Assembly (NCBI RefSeq): GCF_002505485.1
Contig: NZ_DAVG01000121.1
Coordinates: 3,309-67,308 of the forward strand
Length of the DNA: 64,000 nucleotides
Origin: Methanosarcina sp. UBA5
Lineage (GTDB): Archaea; Halobacteriota; Methanosarcinia; Methanosarcinales; Methanosarcinaceae
Direction: 5' to 3'
Both the position numbers and the translations under genes were made by a program. The first letter of the stretch is position 1. Every line of letters begins with the position of its first letter. Under the pieces are notes generated by a model, which was given only the letters and a program-made list of their open reading frames with translations, had not been told where the DNA came from and ran no database searches. Of the stretch, positions 53,340 through 62,830 are shown in pieces.

Positions 53340-53490
53340 CTTGATCACAAAGGTTGCGCCGTTTAATCACGCCGCTTCTCGGGGTAAGGTTTTCATTGCA
53401 CCATTTTCGGTCAAACCTTTTTTAAAAAGGGTTGTGATCACGCCATTACGTCGTTTTCGATCAGGCCTTTTTAAAAAAGCTTGTGAAAAA
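53340..53490. repeat. Palindromic AACCTTTTTTAAAAAGGGTT-type repeats
   Basis: AACCTTTTTTAAAAAGGGTT at 53414-53433 is a palindrome with one mismatch. Next comes AGGCCTTTTTAAAAAAGCTT at about 53463-53482. These resemble the repeats at 38520-38700. The 53324-53544 gap holds no gene. Confidence 0.6.
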
Positions 53491-53544
53491 GTTTGCGTAT
53501 TAAGATAGGGCTGGCTAACAAGCGCTGGTATCATTATCTTACTT

Positions 53545-54027
53545 TTATTCCACTTCGGAAATAATCACGACGTAGTTTTTCCCGTATTTTTCGGCACAGG
53601 CTGGACAGGTAGTATACCACATATACCATTTCTTAATTTCCAGGCCCTGGCTTTTTGCGCAGGCTTCAAAATCCTGGCACCATTCTGCTGTATTTTCGAA
53701 GTTTCCCTCATAGACTTTGCTCAAAAATTTTCCGCTCAGTGTCACATTTTCGGCGCCGTCCACTTCTTTATCAACAGCCAGGTAAAGATCCATGTTGCTT
53801 TCTGAGGTATGGTCCGATAAACAGAGCCAGTCCGGCATTTCTGCGCCTACCCTGGCGACTTTCTCGTTCATCCGCATTATTACCTCTCCAAAATTCAGAG
53901 GCATGTAAAACTGCGTGGTAACCGAATCTTTGATGAACCTTTTATTGTTCCATTCAAACACTTTTCCGTCCCAGGGGGCGGGGTCAAATCGAGGACAACA
54001 TTCTTGAATTTCGAAGTTGCTGGTCAT
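53545..54027 (-). CDS. Uncharacterised protein, possibly GyrI-like effector-binding fold
   Basis: The 160-residue protein has DPAPWDGKVFEWNNKRFIKD at the start, then VTTQFYMPLNFGEVIMRMNE, and a C-terminal CxxC-like YTTCPACAEKYGKNYVVIIS. Related proteins are often labelled hydrolase without support. The alternating strand pattern fits a GyrI-like small-molecule binding fold. A Cys pair near the end might bind metal. No neighbour gives its role. Confidence 0.6.
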   Translation of the reverse strand: MTSNFEIQECCPRFDPAPWDGKVFEWNNKRFIKDSVTTQFYMPLNFGEVIMRMNEKVARVGAEMPDWLCLSDHTSESNMDLYLAVDKEVDGAENVTLSGKFLSKVYEGNFENTAEWCQDFEACAKSQGLEIKKWYMWYTTCPACAEKYGKNYVVIISEVE

Positions 54028-54135
54028 AATTTTTCACCCTGTTAAATAATGACTTTATTTATTATTTGAGGGTTGCGATTTTAATCTTTTTCTGTGGAAG
54101 CTGCTTCTCGATAACAAATAAGAAAATGCACAATT

Positions 54136-54792
54136 TTATTGCTCTTTTGTTACAAAAGGAGGATAATAATCTTTGGAAAGGGTTTTTTCAAGCTTGTCAG
54201 GCTCGAAATCATAATACTCGGGGATGTACTCAAACCGCAATTTGCCATTTTCGAGATAAAACCTTACTTTTGCATCAAAAGCAACCGGACGATATCTATC
54301 GTTGTCCGCTGGCATGTCTCTATACAGCATTTGTTGTTCTTTCCAGCAGAGCTGGTCGTTTTCCAGCTGCAAATCATATACTCCATAAGCAATTCCTTCC
54401 ATAGTATGTTCATGAACAGTGGATGAAAGAAGTCTCATTATTCCGGTTATTCTGGACGTACTTTTGCGCTCTGCCAATTCATATCGAAATACGCTTACGC
54501 CGTTAAAATCTTTTTTAACAGCTCCTCGTTTTTTGTCCGATCCCATATAGTAGATTTTTTCGCGAGTGATAGTGGTCATGTCAAATTGAAAACCATGTTC
54601 TGAGATAGTTAAATTTGAAAAAAACATTTCATCGGAATAAACTCCTTCAAACTTGCCTTCCTCAATCTGATAAACTACTTCATCTGTAACGAGTTTTTTA
54701 CCAATTACAGAGTTTTTCAGAAACCTGATTATTTTTTCTCTATCAAAATCACATATCTGGCAAAAAGGTTCTTCTGGAGGCGTCGTATTCAT
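54136..54792 (-). CDS. Uncharacterised protein
   Basis: The protein of about 218 residues has MNTTPPEEPFCQICDFDREK at the start, a Cys pair that could bind metal. A beta-rich body follows (FEGVYSDEMFFSNLTISEHG, IYYMGSDKKRGAVKKDFNGV, ENGKLRFEYIPEYYDFEPDK). No family is recognised. ATG 54792 has GGAG ten bases upstream. An ATG at 54807 lacks a site. It is the middle of three same-strand genes of poorly known function. Confidence 0.55.
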   Translation of the reverse strand: MNTTPPEEPFCQICDFDREKIIRFLKNSVIGKKLVTDEVVYQIEEGKFEGVYSDEMFFSNLTISEHGFQFDMTTITREKIYYMGSDKKRGAVKKDFNGVSVFRYELAERKSTSRITGIMRLLSSTVHEHTMEGIAYGVYDLQLENDQLCWKEQQMLYRDMPADNDRYRPVAFDAKVRFYLENGKLRFEYIPEYYDFEPDKLEKTLSKDYYPPFVTKEQ

Positions 54793-54875
54793 AATATATT
54801 TCTCCATGACATTCTTTGTTGATTAAAGCGTGAAGAGTTCTTTGCCGATAGTGTATACAAATTGTGTGTACACAA

Positions 54876-55469
54876 TTATACAATTTTGGATTTTAGCGCA
54901 GGTTCGAAAGCAACGTCTTTTGGGTCAAAGTACTCTGGGTCAAAATCTTTCCCCAGCCACGCCATTGTATGTTCGTATTCCTCATGCTCTGGGTCTTTCA
55001 GGATCTCAAGCATTTCTTCATATCCCCATATTCCTCCAATGTCCTCAGGGGCAGCTGCTCTTTTTCCTGCAGTGCAGATAGGATATTTCACTCCTCGTTT
55101 TTTCGGAAGGATCTCCTCAAGCCGGACTTTTATCTCCCAGTTGTCCCCGAAATCGTACCTGTACAGAGCAACCTTATTTTCCGGAATGAAGTATTTGGAA
55201 AGCTTAACCTTATTCTCCGGCACAAGGGGTTCACAGAAAGTTTCACAATCGTCATCTGTTTTCCCTATTTTGTCAAGTTCCCCGGTTTTTGGGTTTTGCA
55301 TTTCGAATTCATGCAAATGGTAATCTTCCCAATTCATTACAGTCTGGATAGCCTTATGAAGATCCAAAAAAGTATAATTTTCCGGCACCTGGATTCGCCG
55401 CCAGATCTTAGGAGTAATGCCTTTCATTGAAAGCTTTAACTGGTAAACTTTCTCGAAAGTTTTTTCCAT
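54876..55469 (-). CDS. Plasmid pRiA4b ORF-3-like protein
   Basis: The 197-residue protein has the pRiA4b ORF-3 family pattern: VYQLKLSMKGITPKIWRRIQ at the start, FLDLHKAIQTVMNWEDYHLH and YRYDFGDNWEIKVRLEEILP. It ends in PEDIGGIWGYEEMLEIL and YDPE-like acidic residues. The family is widespread and its function unknown, and it is often on mobile elements. It lies upstream of two other hypothetical genes on the same strand. Confidence 0.82.
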   Translation of the reverse strand: MEKTFEKVYQLKLSMKGITPKIWRRIQVPENYTFLDLHKAIQTVMNWEDYHLHEFEMQNPKTGELDKIGKTDDDCETFCEPLVPENKVKLSKYFIPENKVALYRYDFGDNWEIKVRLEEILPKKRGVKYPICTAGKRAAAPEDIGGIWGYEEMLEILKDPEHEEYEHTMAWLGKDFDPEYFDPKDVAFEPALKSKIV

Positions 55470-55958
55470 TTATTATTCACCAAAATATAACTTGAGTCTC
55501 TCTATTTCAGGCTTTGGGGAATTTTGCTCAGAAACCAACAGTCACGCAGATAAGAAGACTTCTATCAGGAATCCAAGAGATTTCCTTCCCTTTATGGCAG
55601 GAAATGGAATTGTACATTCTATTCCTAACATCCATCCACATAATTACTCTCAAACTATAGATAAATAGTTAAGGTAAAGTATATAACGGTGTATATTATT
55701 TCTTTCCACAATCAACCACTTCTTCAATCAGGAATATAGAAAGTCAACAATTGTTTTATTAATTCTTATTCGAAAATAAGACGAAATAGACTATAAAAAA
55801 CTCTGTAGATGGATATACTATAAGATTTGCTTCTTATAGTGAAAAGAGGTAATACACCCTGCGCCTTGTCGGCTCCTATTTAGCAGGGTGAATATCATCT
55901 TCCCATTCGTTTTAATAAAATATATTCAATTTGTTATACCAGTGAAAATAATTTATTT

Positions 55959-56537
55959 ATCTCAATCCTTTTTAGTAGATCTCGCTCGCGAATGTTAATT
56001 TAAGCATATTAGTCAAATATTATATACTTTAATTCCATTCTTTTCTAGTAGTTTAGCTAAAATCCCATAATCTTTCCCACACATCGGAGAATCCTTTAAT
56101 AAAAAAGCTTTTTTAACGTTGAATATTTGAGCTAACCTTAACACTTCATTTGCTCCTTTTTGATACTGCTCGGTATAGTCTATACCATCATACCGCCCAA
56201 TTACCTTTTCATTTAAAACATTACATGGAGGTCTTGGTGTTGGTAATCCACCCATTATTTCTCCACATAAAGGAATTACATTATATTTCACCCGCAATTC
56301 CTCGGTTTTCTTCTCTTTATATAGCATATGCCCCATTTTATGAGATCTTCCATGATATCTACAGACCACACCAAACGCACAAAGTGACACTACTACGTTT
56401 TCTTTATCCATCTTAACATATCCTACAGTTTCAATCCTTATTTTAGTGGATTTTGCTTACGAATTCATGTATATTCTTGGTCACTCTGGAGTAGTAATAA
56501 GTTTCAATCCTTGTTTTAGTGGATCTTGCTCGCGAAT
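55959..56537. CRISPR. Degenerate CRISPR remnant: three repeats, one normal spacer, one gene-sized slot
   Basis: The 37-base repeat at 56501-56537 begins GTTTCAATCCTTGTTTTAGT and ends GGATCTTGCTCGCGAAT. Its reverse complement matches the repeat known from Methanosarcina type I-B arrays. A second copy (56428-56464) differs at four bases. The spacer between them (56465-56500) is 36 bases. A third, worn copy (55959-55993, 35 bases) lies before the TudS gene. No cas genes are in the window and no further repeats follow, so the array is an orphan relic. Confidence 0.85.
56013..56411 (-). CDS. DUF523/TudS-family desulfurase, between CRISPR repeats
   Basis: TudS/DUF523 proteins carry a [4Fe-4S] cluster. 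Characterised members remove sulfur from thiouracil. The 132-residue protein has VSLCAFGVVCRYHG, PLCGEIMGGLPTPRPPCNVL, and KDSPMCGKDYG near the end. These supply the family's conserved cysteines and GGL.TPR. Length is slightly short for the family. The gene fills the 434-base slot between two CRISPR repeats, leaving only 17-19 bases at each side. Confidence 0.8.
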   Translation of the reverse strand: MDKENVVVSLCAFGVVCRYHGRSHKMGHMLYKEKKTEELRVKYNVIPLCGEIMGGLPTPRPPCNVLNEKVIGRYDGIDYTEQYQKGANEVLRLAQIFNVKKAFLLKDSPMCGKDYGILAKLLEKNGIKVYNI

Positions 56538-56592
56538 TTAACACGTCTTAACTGGCTATTCTCAGAGTTATTATAGACAGGGGGCACGATAG

Positions 56593-56748
56593 TTATTGTT
56601 TATTATTATTCTGGATAGAATCCTGCAAAGGACAGTCTTTATCTATTGAATAGCCCCAAACATTTCTCTGTAATAATTCACAAAAGAATATAGTGCAGGC
56701 TCCAGTAATTTTAGATTGCTTACAACTAAAACAATCTTTAGGCTTCAT
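56593..56748 (-). CDS. 51-residue Cys-rich protein
   Basis: ATG 56748 is preceded by GGAGG five bases away, a strong site. The frame ends TAA at 56593. The product has DCFSCKQSKITGAC, then FFCELLQRNVWGY and DCPLQDS. Its five Cys (residues 6, 9, 18, 23 and 39) could hold zinc or a cluster. It lies 55 bases from the last CRISPR repeat, in the same direction as tudS. The family is unknown to me. Confidence 0.65.
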   Translation of the reverse strand: MKPKDCFSCKQSKITGACTIFFCELLQRNVWGYSIDKDCPLQDSIQNNNKQ

Positions 56749-57458
56749 TATTCCTCCGTGGACGGTCTGAACGTGTCAATTTAACCTGTACTTATTATGA
56801 ACTACTTCTTATTAACCAATTTATATACTATGCTATTTAAGTTTCAATTTGGTTTTAGCCCCGATTTGACAAATAAATACCTAAAATATATAATAAATTT
56901 AATACTTTTTCTCTTCTATAATACAAGTTTATACACTAAGTTGTATGATTTTTTATATTAAACCAGTCTTAAAAGTCCAAAATAGTACTTTTTAAAACAA
57001 AGCGGATCTTTAATTTGATCCAAAGTTTATATGCAGGTTTTACTACAAAACTATGTATTAGTAAATAAGAAAACAGAAGTTTTGTCAGCGTAACCTAGTA
57101 ACTCTGAGTATTCGTAATGGTTCTGTGTATAATATTTCAGGCATCTGCCAAAAAAATCTTGTAAGTCCCACAGTAGTTTTTATCCAGTGCTTCTGTACAT
57201 GTGTAAGAATCATCTCTATATCCATCACATCTCGATATGTATTCACATTTCGTATCAAACAAACTTGTTGTCCCGAGAACCATATTAAAAATTTTCATAT
57301 GCTAATATACTCCCATCAACATATTTAAATTTATTCTAATGTATTCAATTATGGAGCTTAGCATACGACAATTTTCATTTTTTATTGAAAAGGATTTTAC
57401 GAGGCTATCCCAAAACCTGTTAATTCTAAATCACTTAAGGGAATTATCCTTCTTACCC
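56749..57458. other. 710-base region without a confident gene
   Basis: AT-rich DNA. A 22-base GTTTCAAT...GGTTTTAGCCCC stretch at about 56839 recalls the start of the CRISPR repeat but is too short and diverged to call. Short open frames at 57125-57328 and 57339-57563 on the plus strand show no family features or good ribosome sites. Confidence 0.35.
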
Positions 57459-58565
57459 TCATGGAATCATATCTCTGATATCTATATAAAACGGACTGAA
57501 AATCGGCAAGTCCCCTTCAAACGATTTTGCAAATATGTTCCAAGTTTCAATCTGAGGTTTTAGTTTTTTCGTTACTGCAAGAAAATCATCGTCTGGATCT
57601 GTTGCGGTCATAAGGTAGTCTTGTTTCATATCAATTAATAGGTTACTCAACCGTTTAAGTAGCGCCAGCATAGCCTCAGGTTGTCGTTTATCAAATGCGT
57701 AATCAGCAATATAAAGCAATTTTAAGTGTTCTCTTTCGGCTGTAATCTTCGGTACTTTTGTAATATGGCTTAGAACTCCAAAAGCAGATCTCATCATCTT
57801 CATTGCTGCCGGTTCTCTGGCATAATATAAATTTCCCAGTTTGGAATTATCCCATAGTCCGGCACAGGCCACGATTTTATTATTTTTGTCTCTGACCGCC
57901 CAGAAATTTTCCAGTCCATACCAGGGAACGTCTTTCAAATGCGCTTCAAAGGTTTGAGCTGTAAACGGCACGAAATGTATGAAACCTGAATTATACTCAT
58001 TAATAAGGCCGACTGCATCACCAATCTCTTTCTTATCAACAGGCTTTATTGAATACTCTGGCGATATGTCCGATTCTTTATAAGTTGGAACTGCCGGCGT
58101 TTTAATCTCTCTCACGCTGGAATATCCCATCTTACCGAATAAGGATTTGGAAGCGTTGTTTGACTCGTATACATAGGCATAGGTGTAACTTGATCCCATT
58201 CCCAGGGCTTTTTCTTCCGCCTTCTTCAAAAGCTGCGTGGCAACTCCTTTCCTCCTGAAAGCCGGATGAACCATCACCTCAGTAATATACCCACACTTTA
58301 TATTTCTTTCAGAAGCTTGGGTTGGTTTCACAGTCAAACCTATCCAGCCAGCGATTTTTCCCTCTTCTTCTGCCACAAGCATATTCCAGTTCTTATACAT
58401 TTTATAACGGGTAATTATATCCTTCTTGTCTACGCCTAGCGCACAGTTTTCATCACCTTGTGGGCACAGTCTTTCTATTTCAAGCAAGTTTTGATTATCA
58501 TTATCACTGAAAGGTCTAATGGAGATCACAGATATATCCCCTATTATCGATTTTTCCCATTTCAA
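57459..58565 (-). CDS. GNAT acetyltransferase with two GNAT-like domains
   Basis: The 368-residue protein has an N-terminal GNAT domain with the acetyl-CoA motif VMVHPAFRRKGVATQLLKKA near residue 95 and a usual YESNNASKSLFGKMGY. A second, diverged domain follows (about 170-368: VDKKEIGDAVGLINEYNSGF, then NKIVACAGLWD) without the RxxGxA loop. Only the first looks catalytic. The substrate is unknown. It stands alone. Confidence 0.83.
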   Translation of the reverse strand: MKWEKSIIGDISVISIRPFSDNDNQNLLEIERLCPQGDENCALGVDKKDIITRYKMYKNWNMLVAEEEGKIAGWIGLTVKPTQASERNIKCGYITEVMVHPAFRRKGVATQLLKKAEEKALGMGSSYTYAYVYESNNASKSLFGKMGYSSVREIKTPAVPTYKESDISPEYSIKPVDKKEIGDAVGLINEYNSGFIHFVPFTAQTFEAHLKDVPWYGLENFWAVRDKNNKIVACAGLWDNSKLGNLYYAREPAAMKMMRSAFGVLSHITKVPKITAEREHLKLLYIADYAFDKRQPEAMLALLKRLSNLLIDMKQDYLMTATDPDDDFLAVTKKLKPQIETWNIFAKSFEGDLPIFSPFYIDIRDMIP

Positions 58566-58730
58566 CTGAACCTTTCTATCTATTTATCACACCCTAAATA
58601 TATATACTTTGTACCGGTCAACTCGCGTACAAATATTTAAAAGAAACTTAAAAAAATGTAGCGAAAGCTAATTAAAAATACAATGAAAAAATAACAATGA
58701 AAAAAGAAATATAGTAAAGGGAGAGTTGAA

Positions 58731-59858
58731 TTATTCTCCCCTTATTATTCTTGCAATGTCGTCTCCAACATCTGAAGTACTGCTCTTGCCGCCCAAATCG
58801 TAGGTTTTGACTTTGCCGTCTAGGATGTTTTTCTGGATTGCATTGACTATGGTGTCTGCGGCTTCCTTTTCTCCGAGCTGCTCTATGAGCATTGCACCTG
58901 CCCAGATTGTGGCAATCGGGTTGACTTTATTCTGGCCCTTGTACTTTGGGGCTGAACCGTGAATTGGCTCGAACATGCTTGTGCCTTTCGGGTTGATGTT
59001 ACCGCCAGGAGCAAGGCCGAGGCCGCCCTGGATCATAGCTCCGAGATCGGTAATAATGTCTCCGAACATGTTCGGGGTTACAACCACATCGAACCATTCT
59101 GGGTTTTTCACAAACCACATTGTGATGGCATCAACGAAGTTAAAGTCTGTAGTAACGCCTGGATGTTTTGCAGAAATTGCATTGAACTCTTCTCTCCAGA
59201 AGCCGTAGATATCGGAAAGCACATTTGCCTTATCAACAGACGAAACATGTTTTTTCCGGTTCTCGGCAAGGTCAAAGGCGTACTCGATAACCCTTTTTGT
59301 GCCTTCTTTGGAGATCAGGCCTATCTGGTATCCTATTTCTTCGCTGTCGGTCTCGATATCAAGCCCGAATTTTGCGGAGTAGAGCGTTCTTTTTACCTCA
59401 AGAAGGTTTTTGCTCGCTCCTTTTTTTGCTCTGCCGCCGACCCCTACGTAGAAGTCCTCTGTGTTTTCCCTTACAACTACAAAATCGATATCTTTTGAGG
59501 TTTTATCTTTGAGCGGGGTCCAAACTCCGTCAAGAAGTTTTATCGGACGAAGGTTGATATACTCGTCAAAATAAAAACGTGCAGTTAATAAGATTCCCTT
59601 CTCAAGGATGCCAGGGGCAATCCTTGGGTCTCCGATGGAACCAAGGTAAATGGCAGGGTACCCGGATAACTCCTTTAAGGTATCTTCCGAAATCAGTTCC
59701 CCCGTCTCAAGATAATGGTCTGCTCCATTCGGGTATTCAATCCATTCTACATCAAAACCGAATCTTTCGCCAGCGGCATCTATGACCTTTCTGCCTTCGG
59801 CGATAATTTCTGGGCCTATCCCGTCACCCGGGAGGACCGGAATCTTATACTGCGTCAT
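58731..59858 (-). CDS. leuB: 3-Isopropylmalate/isocitrate dehydrogenase family protein
   Basis: NAD(P)-dependent oxidative decarboxylation of a 2-hydroxy acid, in leucine, isoleucine or coenzyme B synthesis. The 375-residue protein has PVLPGDGIGPEIIAEG, VVRENTEDFYVGVGG, and VVTPNMFGDIITDLGAMIQG, GLGLAPGGNINPKG (metal and nicotinamide site). leuD lies 97 bases upstream on the same strand. Methanogens have two such paralogues, and the substrate is not settled from sequence alone. Confidence 0.9.
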   Translation of the reverse strand: MTQYKIPVLPGDGIGPEIIAEGRKVIDAAGERFGFDVEWIEYPNGADHYLETGELISEDTLKELSGYPAIYLGSIGDPRIAPGILEKGILLTARFYFDEYINLRPIKLLDGVWTPLKDKTSKDIDFVVVRENTEDFYVGVGGRAKKGASKNLLEVKRTLYSAKFGLDIETDSEEIGYQIGLISKEGTKRVIEYAFDLAENRKKHVSSVDKANVLSDIYGFWREEFNAISAKHPGVTTDFNFVDAITMWFVKNPEWFDVVVTPNMFGDIITDLGAMIQGGLGLAPGGNINPKGTSMFEPIHGSAPKYKGQNKVNPIATIWAGAMLIEQLGEKEAADTIVNAIQKNILDGKVKTYDLGGKSSTSDVGDDIARIIRGE

Positions 59859-59955
59859 ATTTTTACTCCTTTCAAATTTACAGGCAAAAAACTGCCTTTT
59901 TTATTATGAGGTCTCAAACGCGGACAGGGCTGTCTCAGGACAGATTTCCTGCGTT

Positions 59956-60444
59956 TTAGCGTTCAGAGACTAGTTTCCTGGCATATTCTATAAGCCCTCC
60001 TGCATCCACGATTTCACGCACGAAATCAGGGAGGGGGGTTGCCTGGTAGGTCTCACCTTTTGTTTTGTTTTCAATAACTCCTGTGGCAAGGTTTACTTCA
60101 AGCTCGTCTCCATCATCAATCCTGTCAGTGTCAGGGCATTCCAGGACCGGAACTCCGATATTTATTGCGTTCCTGAAAAAAATCCTTGCAAAAGATTTTG
60201 CAATTACACAGGCTACTTTTGCTCCTTTCAGGGCAAGGGGCGCGTGCTCGCGTGAGGAACCGCAACCAAAATTGTTTCCCGCGACCACTATATCATTTTC
60301 GTGAACGTTTTTTGCAAATTCGGGGCGTACGCCTTCAAACGTGTACTTTGCAAGCTCTTCAGGGGTATTGTAAATCAGGTACCTTCCGGGAATTACTGCA
60401 TCCGTATCCACGTCATCTCCGAACTTCCAGGCTCTTCCTTTCAT
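59956..60444 (-). CDS. leuD: 3-Isopropylmalate/homoaconitase small subunit
   Basis: Small swivel subunit of the aconitase-type hydro-lyase. The 162-residue protein starts KGRAWKFGDDVDTDAVIPGR and has NNFGCGSSREHAPLALKGA and KSFARIFFRNAINIGVP, hallmarks of LeuD/HacB. The large subunit is not in the window. The ATG at 60444 has GGTGATG directly upstream and gives the typical N-terminus. An ATG eight codons earlier is less likely. It precedes leuB with 97-base spacing, so they form a likely operon. Confidence 0.92.
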   Translation of the reverse strand: MKGRAWKFGDDVDTDAVIPGRYLIYNTPEELAKYTFEGVRPEFAKNVHENDIVVAGNNFGCGSSREHAPLALKGAKVACVIAKSFARIFFRNAINIGVPVLECPDTDRIDDGDELEVNLATGVIENKTKGETYQATPLPDFVREIVDAGGLIEYARKLVSER

Positions 60445-60639
60445 AACATCACCGGTCTTTTGTTGCAATTAAATGCAGCTACATTAGAATTTTTACAGCC
60501 CGAATTTGGCTGCACTCACAGGGTTGAAGTATCACAGGTAATATTTATATTATTTTCTAACAGGGCCAAAAATTAGTTAACAATTACAATCCTTTTACTC
60601 CTGAGTTTCCCCAGGAAATCTACAGAATGAGTTATTTTA

Positions 60640-61440
60640 TAGTTGAACATCATTTCCGTTGCTTTTTCCTTCGGTACGGGGCTCAAGAGTACTTGGTTCT
60701 CCTCCTCCGTGCCAGCTTAGCCTCGGGCGGATTTTCTAATATATGCCTGGATATTTTCCTGTATATAAAGAGGTCGCGAAGTTTCCAGAGCAAGAATATC
60801 ATCATTTGCCTTAAGGCGATGGCAGATAAGAAGATCACTCTGGGAAACTACGTCAGGGTGCAGGCTTGCAGGCCGCTGGGTTGCCAGGACAAGGGAGAGG
60901 CCAGGCTGCCGACCCTGCCTGAGATAGTGGTTAATAATCACTTTCGAGGCAAGGCCTTCAGTCTTTGCGGGTATGAAAATGTGAGTCTCATCTATAAAGA
61001 GCCAGATCATGGGAAATTCTTCCTCATGGGTCATTTCAATATCGGCCCCGGCTGGAGTGAACTCCCAGTTCTTAAGCCTCCGCTTCAAAAGTGTTTGGAT
61101 ACTTCATTATCCAGAAAATTCCCATAGTCAATAACAACGGACGCAAGCTTTTCCTTATAGCCGGTTCAAGAAAGGCGAGTTCTTCAAACATACAGCCCAT
61201 AGTATGGGATTTTCTGTATTCCCTCTTCCGCAGATCAAAATAGCATGAGGCTTCAGGGCATCAAGATAAACGGCTGCTCCTCGAGAGTGGTCAAGTGCCA
61301 TGTAATTTCCAGTTGACAGGAACCCTTTTCCGATGTTCTCTTCACTTCCAAGTACACGCAGCGCCCCAGCATTTTTCCCTGAAAAACAGGTCTGAGCTCT
61401 TTGTTTTCGACTTTCAGCATCTGATAGTATAGATTGAACT
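60640..61440 (-). pseudogene. Decayed HerA/DUF87-type ATPase
   Basis: One frame (61088-60717) holds MIWLFIDETHIFIPAKTEG, LRQGRQPGLSLVLATQRPAS and SDLLICHRLKANDDILALE. These are the Walker B to C-terminal half of a DUF87 HerA-like ATPase. The upstream frame holds GKGFLSTGNYMALDHSRGAA and LKPHAILICGRGNTENP, where a P-loop (GxTGSGKS) is expected. At least two frameshifts and a lost P-loop show it is dead. The 3' end continues in another frame to about 60640. Confidence 0.7.
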
Positions 61441-61589
61441 CTATTTAAAATAATTTACGTTCAAGATCTTAAATAAAAAAGTGTTATAATTTATATACTC
61501 TAAAAGGACTCGGAATGAATATAAAAGGCTCTAAAATAACTTTAAAAATCCCAAAAAAATTCTAAAAATCTTAAAATGGCTTTGAATTT

Positions 61590-61684
61590 TTCTAAAACTC
61601 TAATAATTAAAACTCTAATAACTAAAACTCTAAAAACTAAAACTCTAAAAACTAAAATCCTAAAAATTCAAAATTTCTAAAACC
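61590..61684. repeat. ACTAAAACTCTAAAA-type tandem repeats
   Basis: About six near-copies of AAAACTCTAAAAACT (13-15 bases) fill most of the gap between the HerA remnant and purP. AT-rich, with no ORF. Confidence 0.75.
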
Positions 61685-61759
61685 TAAAGGTTGAGAGCTT
61701 AGCTCAACCCTGAAAAGTAAATTTCAGAATGTCTCAGAAAATTATATGGAACTATCTAT

Positions 61760-62830
61760 TTAGGATATTATCTTATCCAGCTGGCCTGTCTGAGCTGCTA
61801 TTTTGATTTCCCGGGCTATTCTTCTTCCAGTTGAGAGGTTTTCCTCCATCAGGTCTGCATAAGGAGAACCTGAAATGTAAAGGTTTGTCCCTGCAACAAT
61901 TCTGGCCGAGATCTCAAAGACTTTAATCTCAAGTTCATCCGTAAAGACAGTTTCAAGGCAGAAAGCTCCTATCATTCCGCCAAAGAGACCAAGAGATTCT
62001 TCAACTACCCTTTCTCCAAGAGAGAAGATAAGGGGTAAGAGGGATTCTCTTGCTACTAAGGGCACGTTTCCTGTGACCACATATGTCGGGCGGATGCCTG
62101 CTTCTACGAGTTCTCTGGGTGAACCGAGCCTGAAGATCTCATCCGCATTGGATTCCACCCTGCGGTCCATGCTCAGAAGTTCAAGGCTGCCCTGGCTTAA
62201 GGTATATCCTTCATTTCGAATAGGAGAATAGAAGTAATGAAGGTAATAACGGGTTCCTGTGATAAATTCCTGAATCGTGTATTTCTGGGTCCGGTCTATA
62301 AGTTCGTTGAACTCTTCGTAGGTTTTTGCGACGAAGAAACCTTTTCCTCCTTTTGCCCCGTCGTATTTGACCATTACAGGCCCATTGATATCATGGGGAT
62401 CATCGATTTTCTTGGGCATGTGAATACCTGCTCCGAGCAGCCACTCACGCTCTTTATCCCTGTCCGATTCCCATTCGAGCACAGCTCGGTTTCCGAAAGT
62501 GGGCACGGCCATCTCTGCAAAATTTTCCGTGCCAAGGTAAGCAACAACTGAGCCGTGTGGAATGATGATGGCGTTTTTCTTTCTAAGCTCCTCAGCCTTG
62601 TTTATTATATCGGCATAGCTATCGACGATAAGATACTCATCGGGTTTTGCTTTGGGGAACGCCTCATAAAATTTTGGAGGCTTGCCGAGACAGATTCCCA
62701 GAGTTCTGAAGCCTTCCTTCCGAGCTCCGTCAAAAATCTGAAGGCTCGAGTGAGAGCATATTGTTGCAATTGTTATGTTTTCTAAATCGTAGTTTTTCAG
62801 AAATTCTAGAACCTGCTGTTTTGTGATCAT
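61760..62830 (-). CDS. purP: PurP, formate-dependent FAICAR synthetase
   Basis: PurP formylates AICAR using formate and ATP, the archaeal route to the ninth step of purine synthesis. The 356-residue ATP-grasp protein has ICSHSSLQIFDGARKEGFRT at the start, VMVKYDGAKGGKGFFVAKTY and IGAFCLETVFTDELEIKVFE. The end EISARIVAGTNLYISGSPYA carries metal and substrate residues. Length and motifs match archaeal PurP. Confidence 0.94.
   Translation of the reverse strand: MITKQQVLEFLKNYDLENITIATICSHSSLQIFDGARKEGFRTLGICLGKPPKFYEAFPKAKPDEYLIVDSYADIINKAEELRKKNAIIIPHGSVVAYLGTENFAEMAVPTFGNRAVLEWESDRDKEREWLLGAGIHMPKKIDDPHDINGPVMVKYDGAKGGKGFFVAKTYEEFNELIDRTQKYTIQEFITGTRYYLHYFYSPIRNEGYTLSQGSLELLSMDRRVESNADEIFRLGSPRELVEAGIRPTYVVTGNVPLVARESLLPLIFSLGERVVEESLGLFGGMIGAFCLETVFTDELEIKVFEISARIVAGTNLYISGSPYADLMEENLSTGRRIAREIKIAAQTGQLDKIIS

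Noticed and set aside
56838..56862. A fourth CRISPR repeat (GTTTCAAT...GGTTTTAGCCCC)
   Set aside because: Only the first 20 bases or so are similar, the second half is absent, and no repeat-spacer spacing links it to the others.
57125..57563. Short plus-strand open frames before the GNAT gene
   Set aside because: No ribosome sites, no family features, and the second runs antisense into the GNAT gene.
58608..58633. TTTGTAC...GTACAAA inverted repeat upstream of the GNAT gene as an operator
   Set aside because: Only seven pairs with a 12-base gap, in AT-rich DNA; it could be chance and no regulator is nearby.
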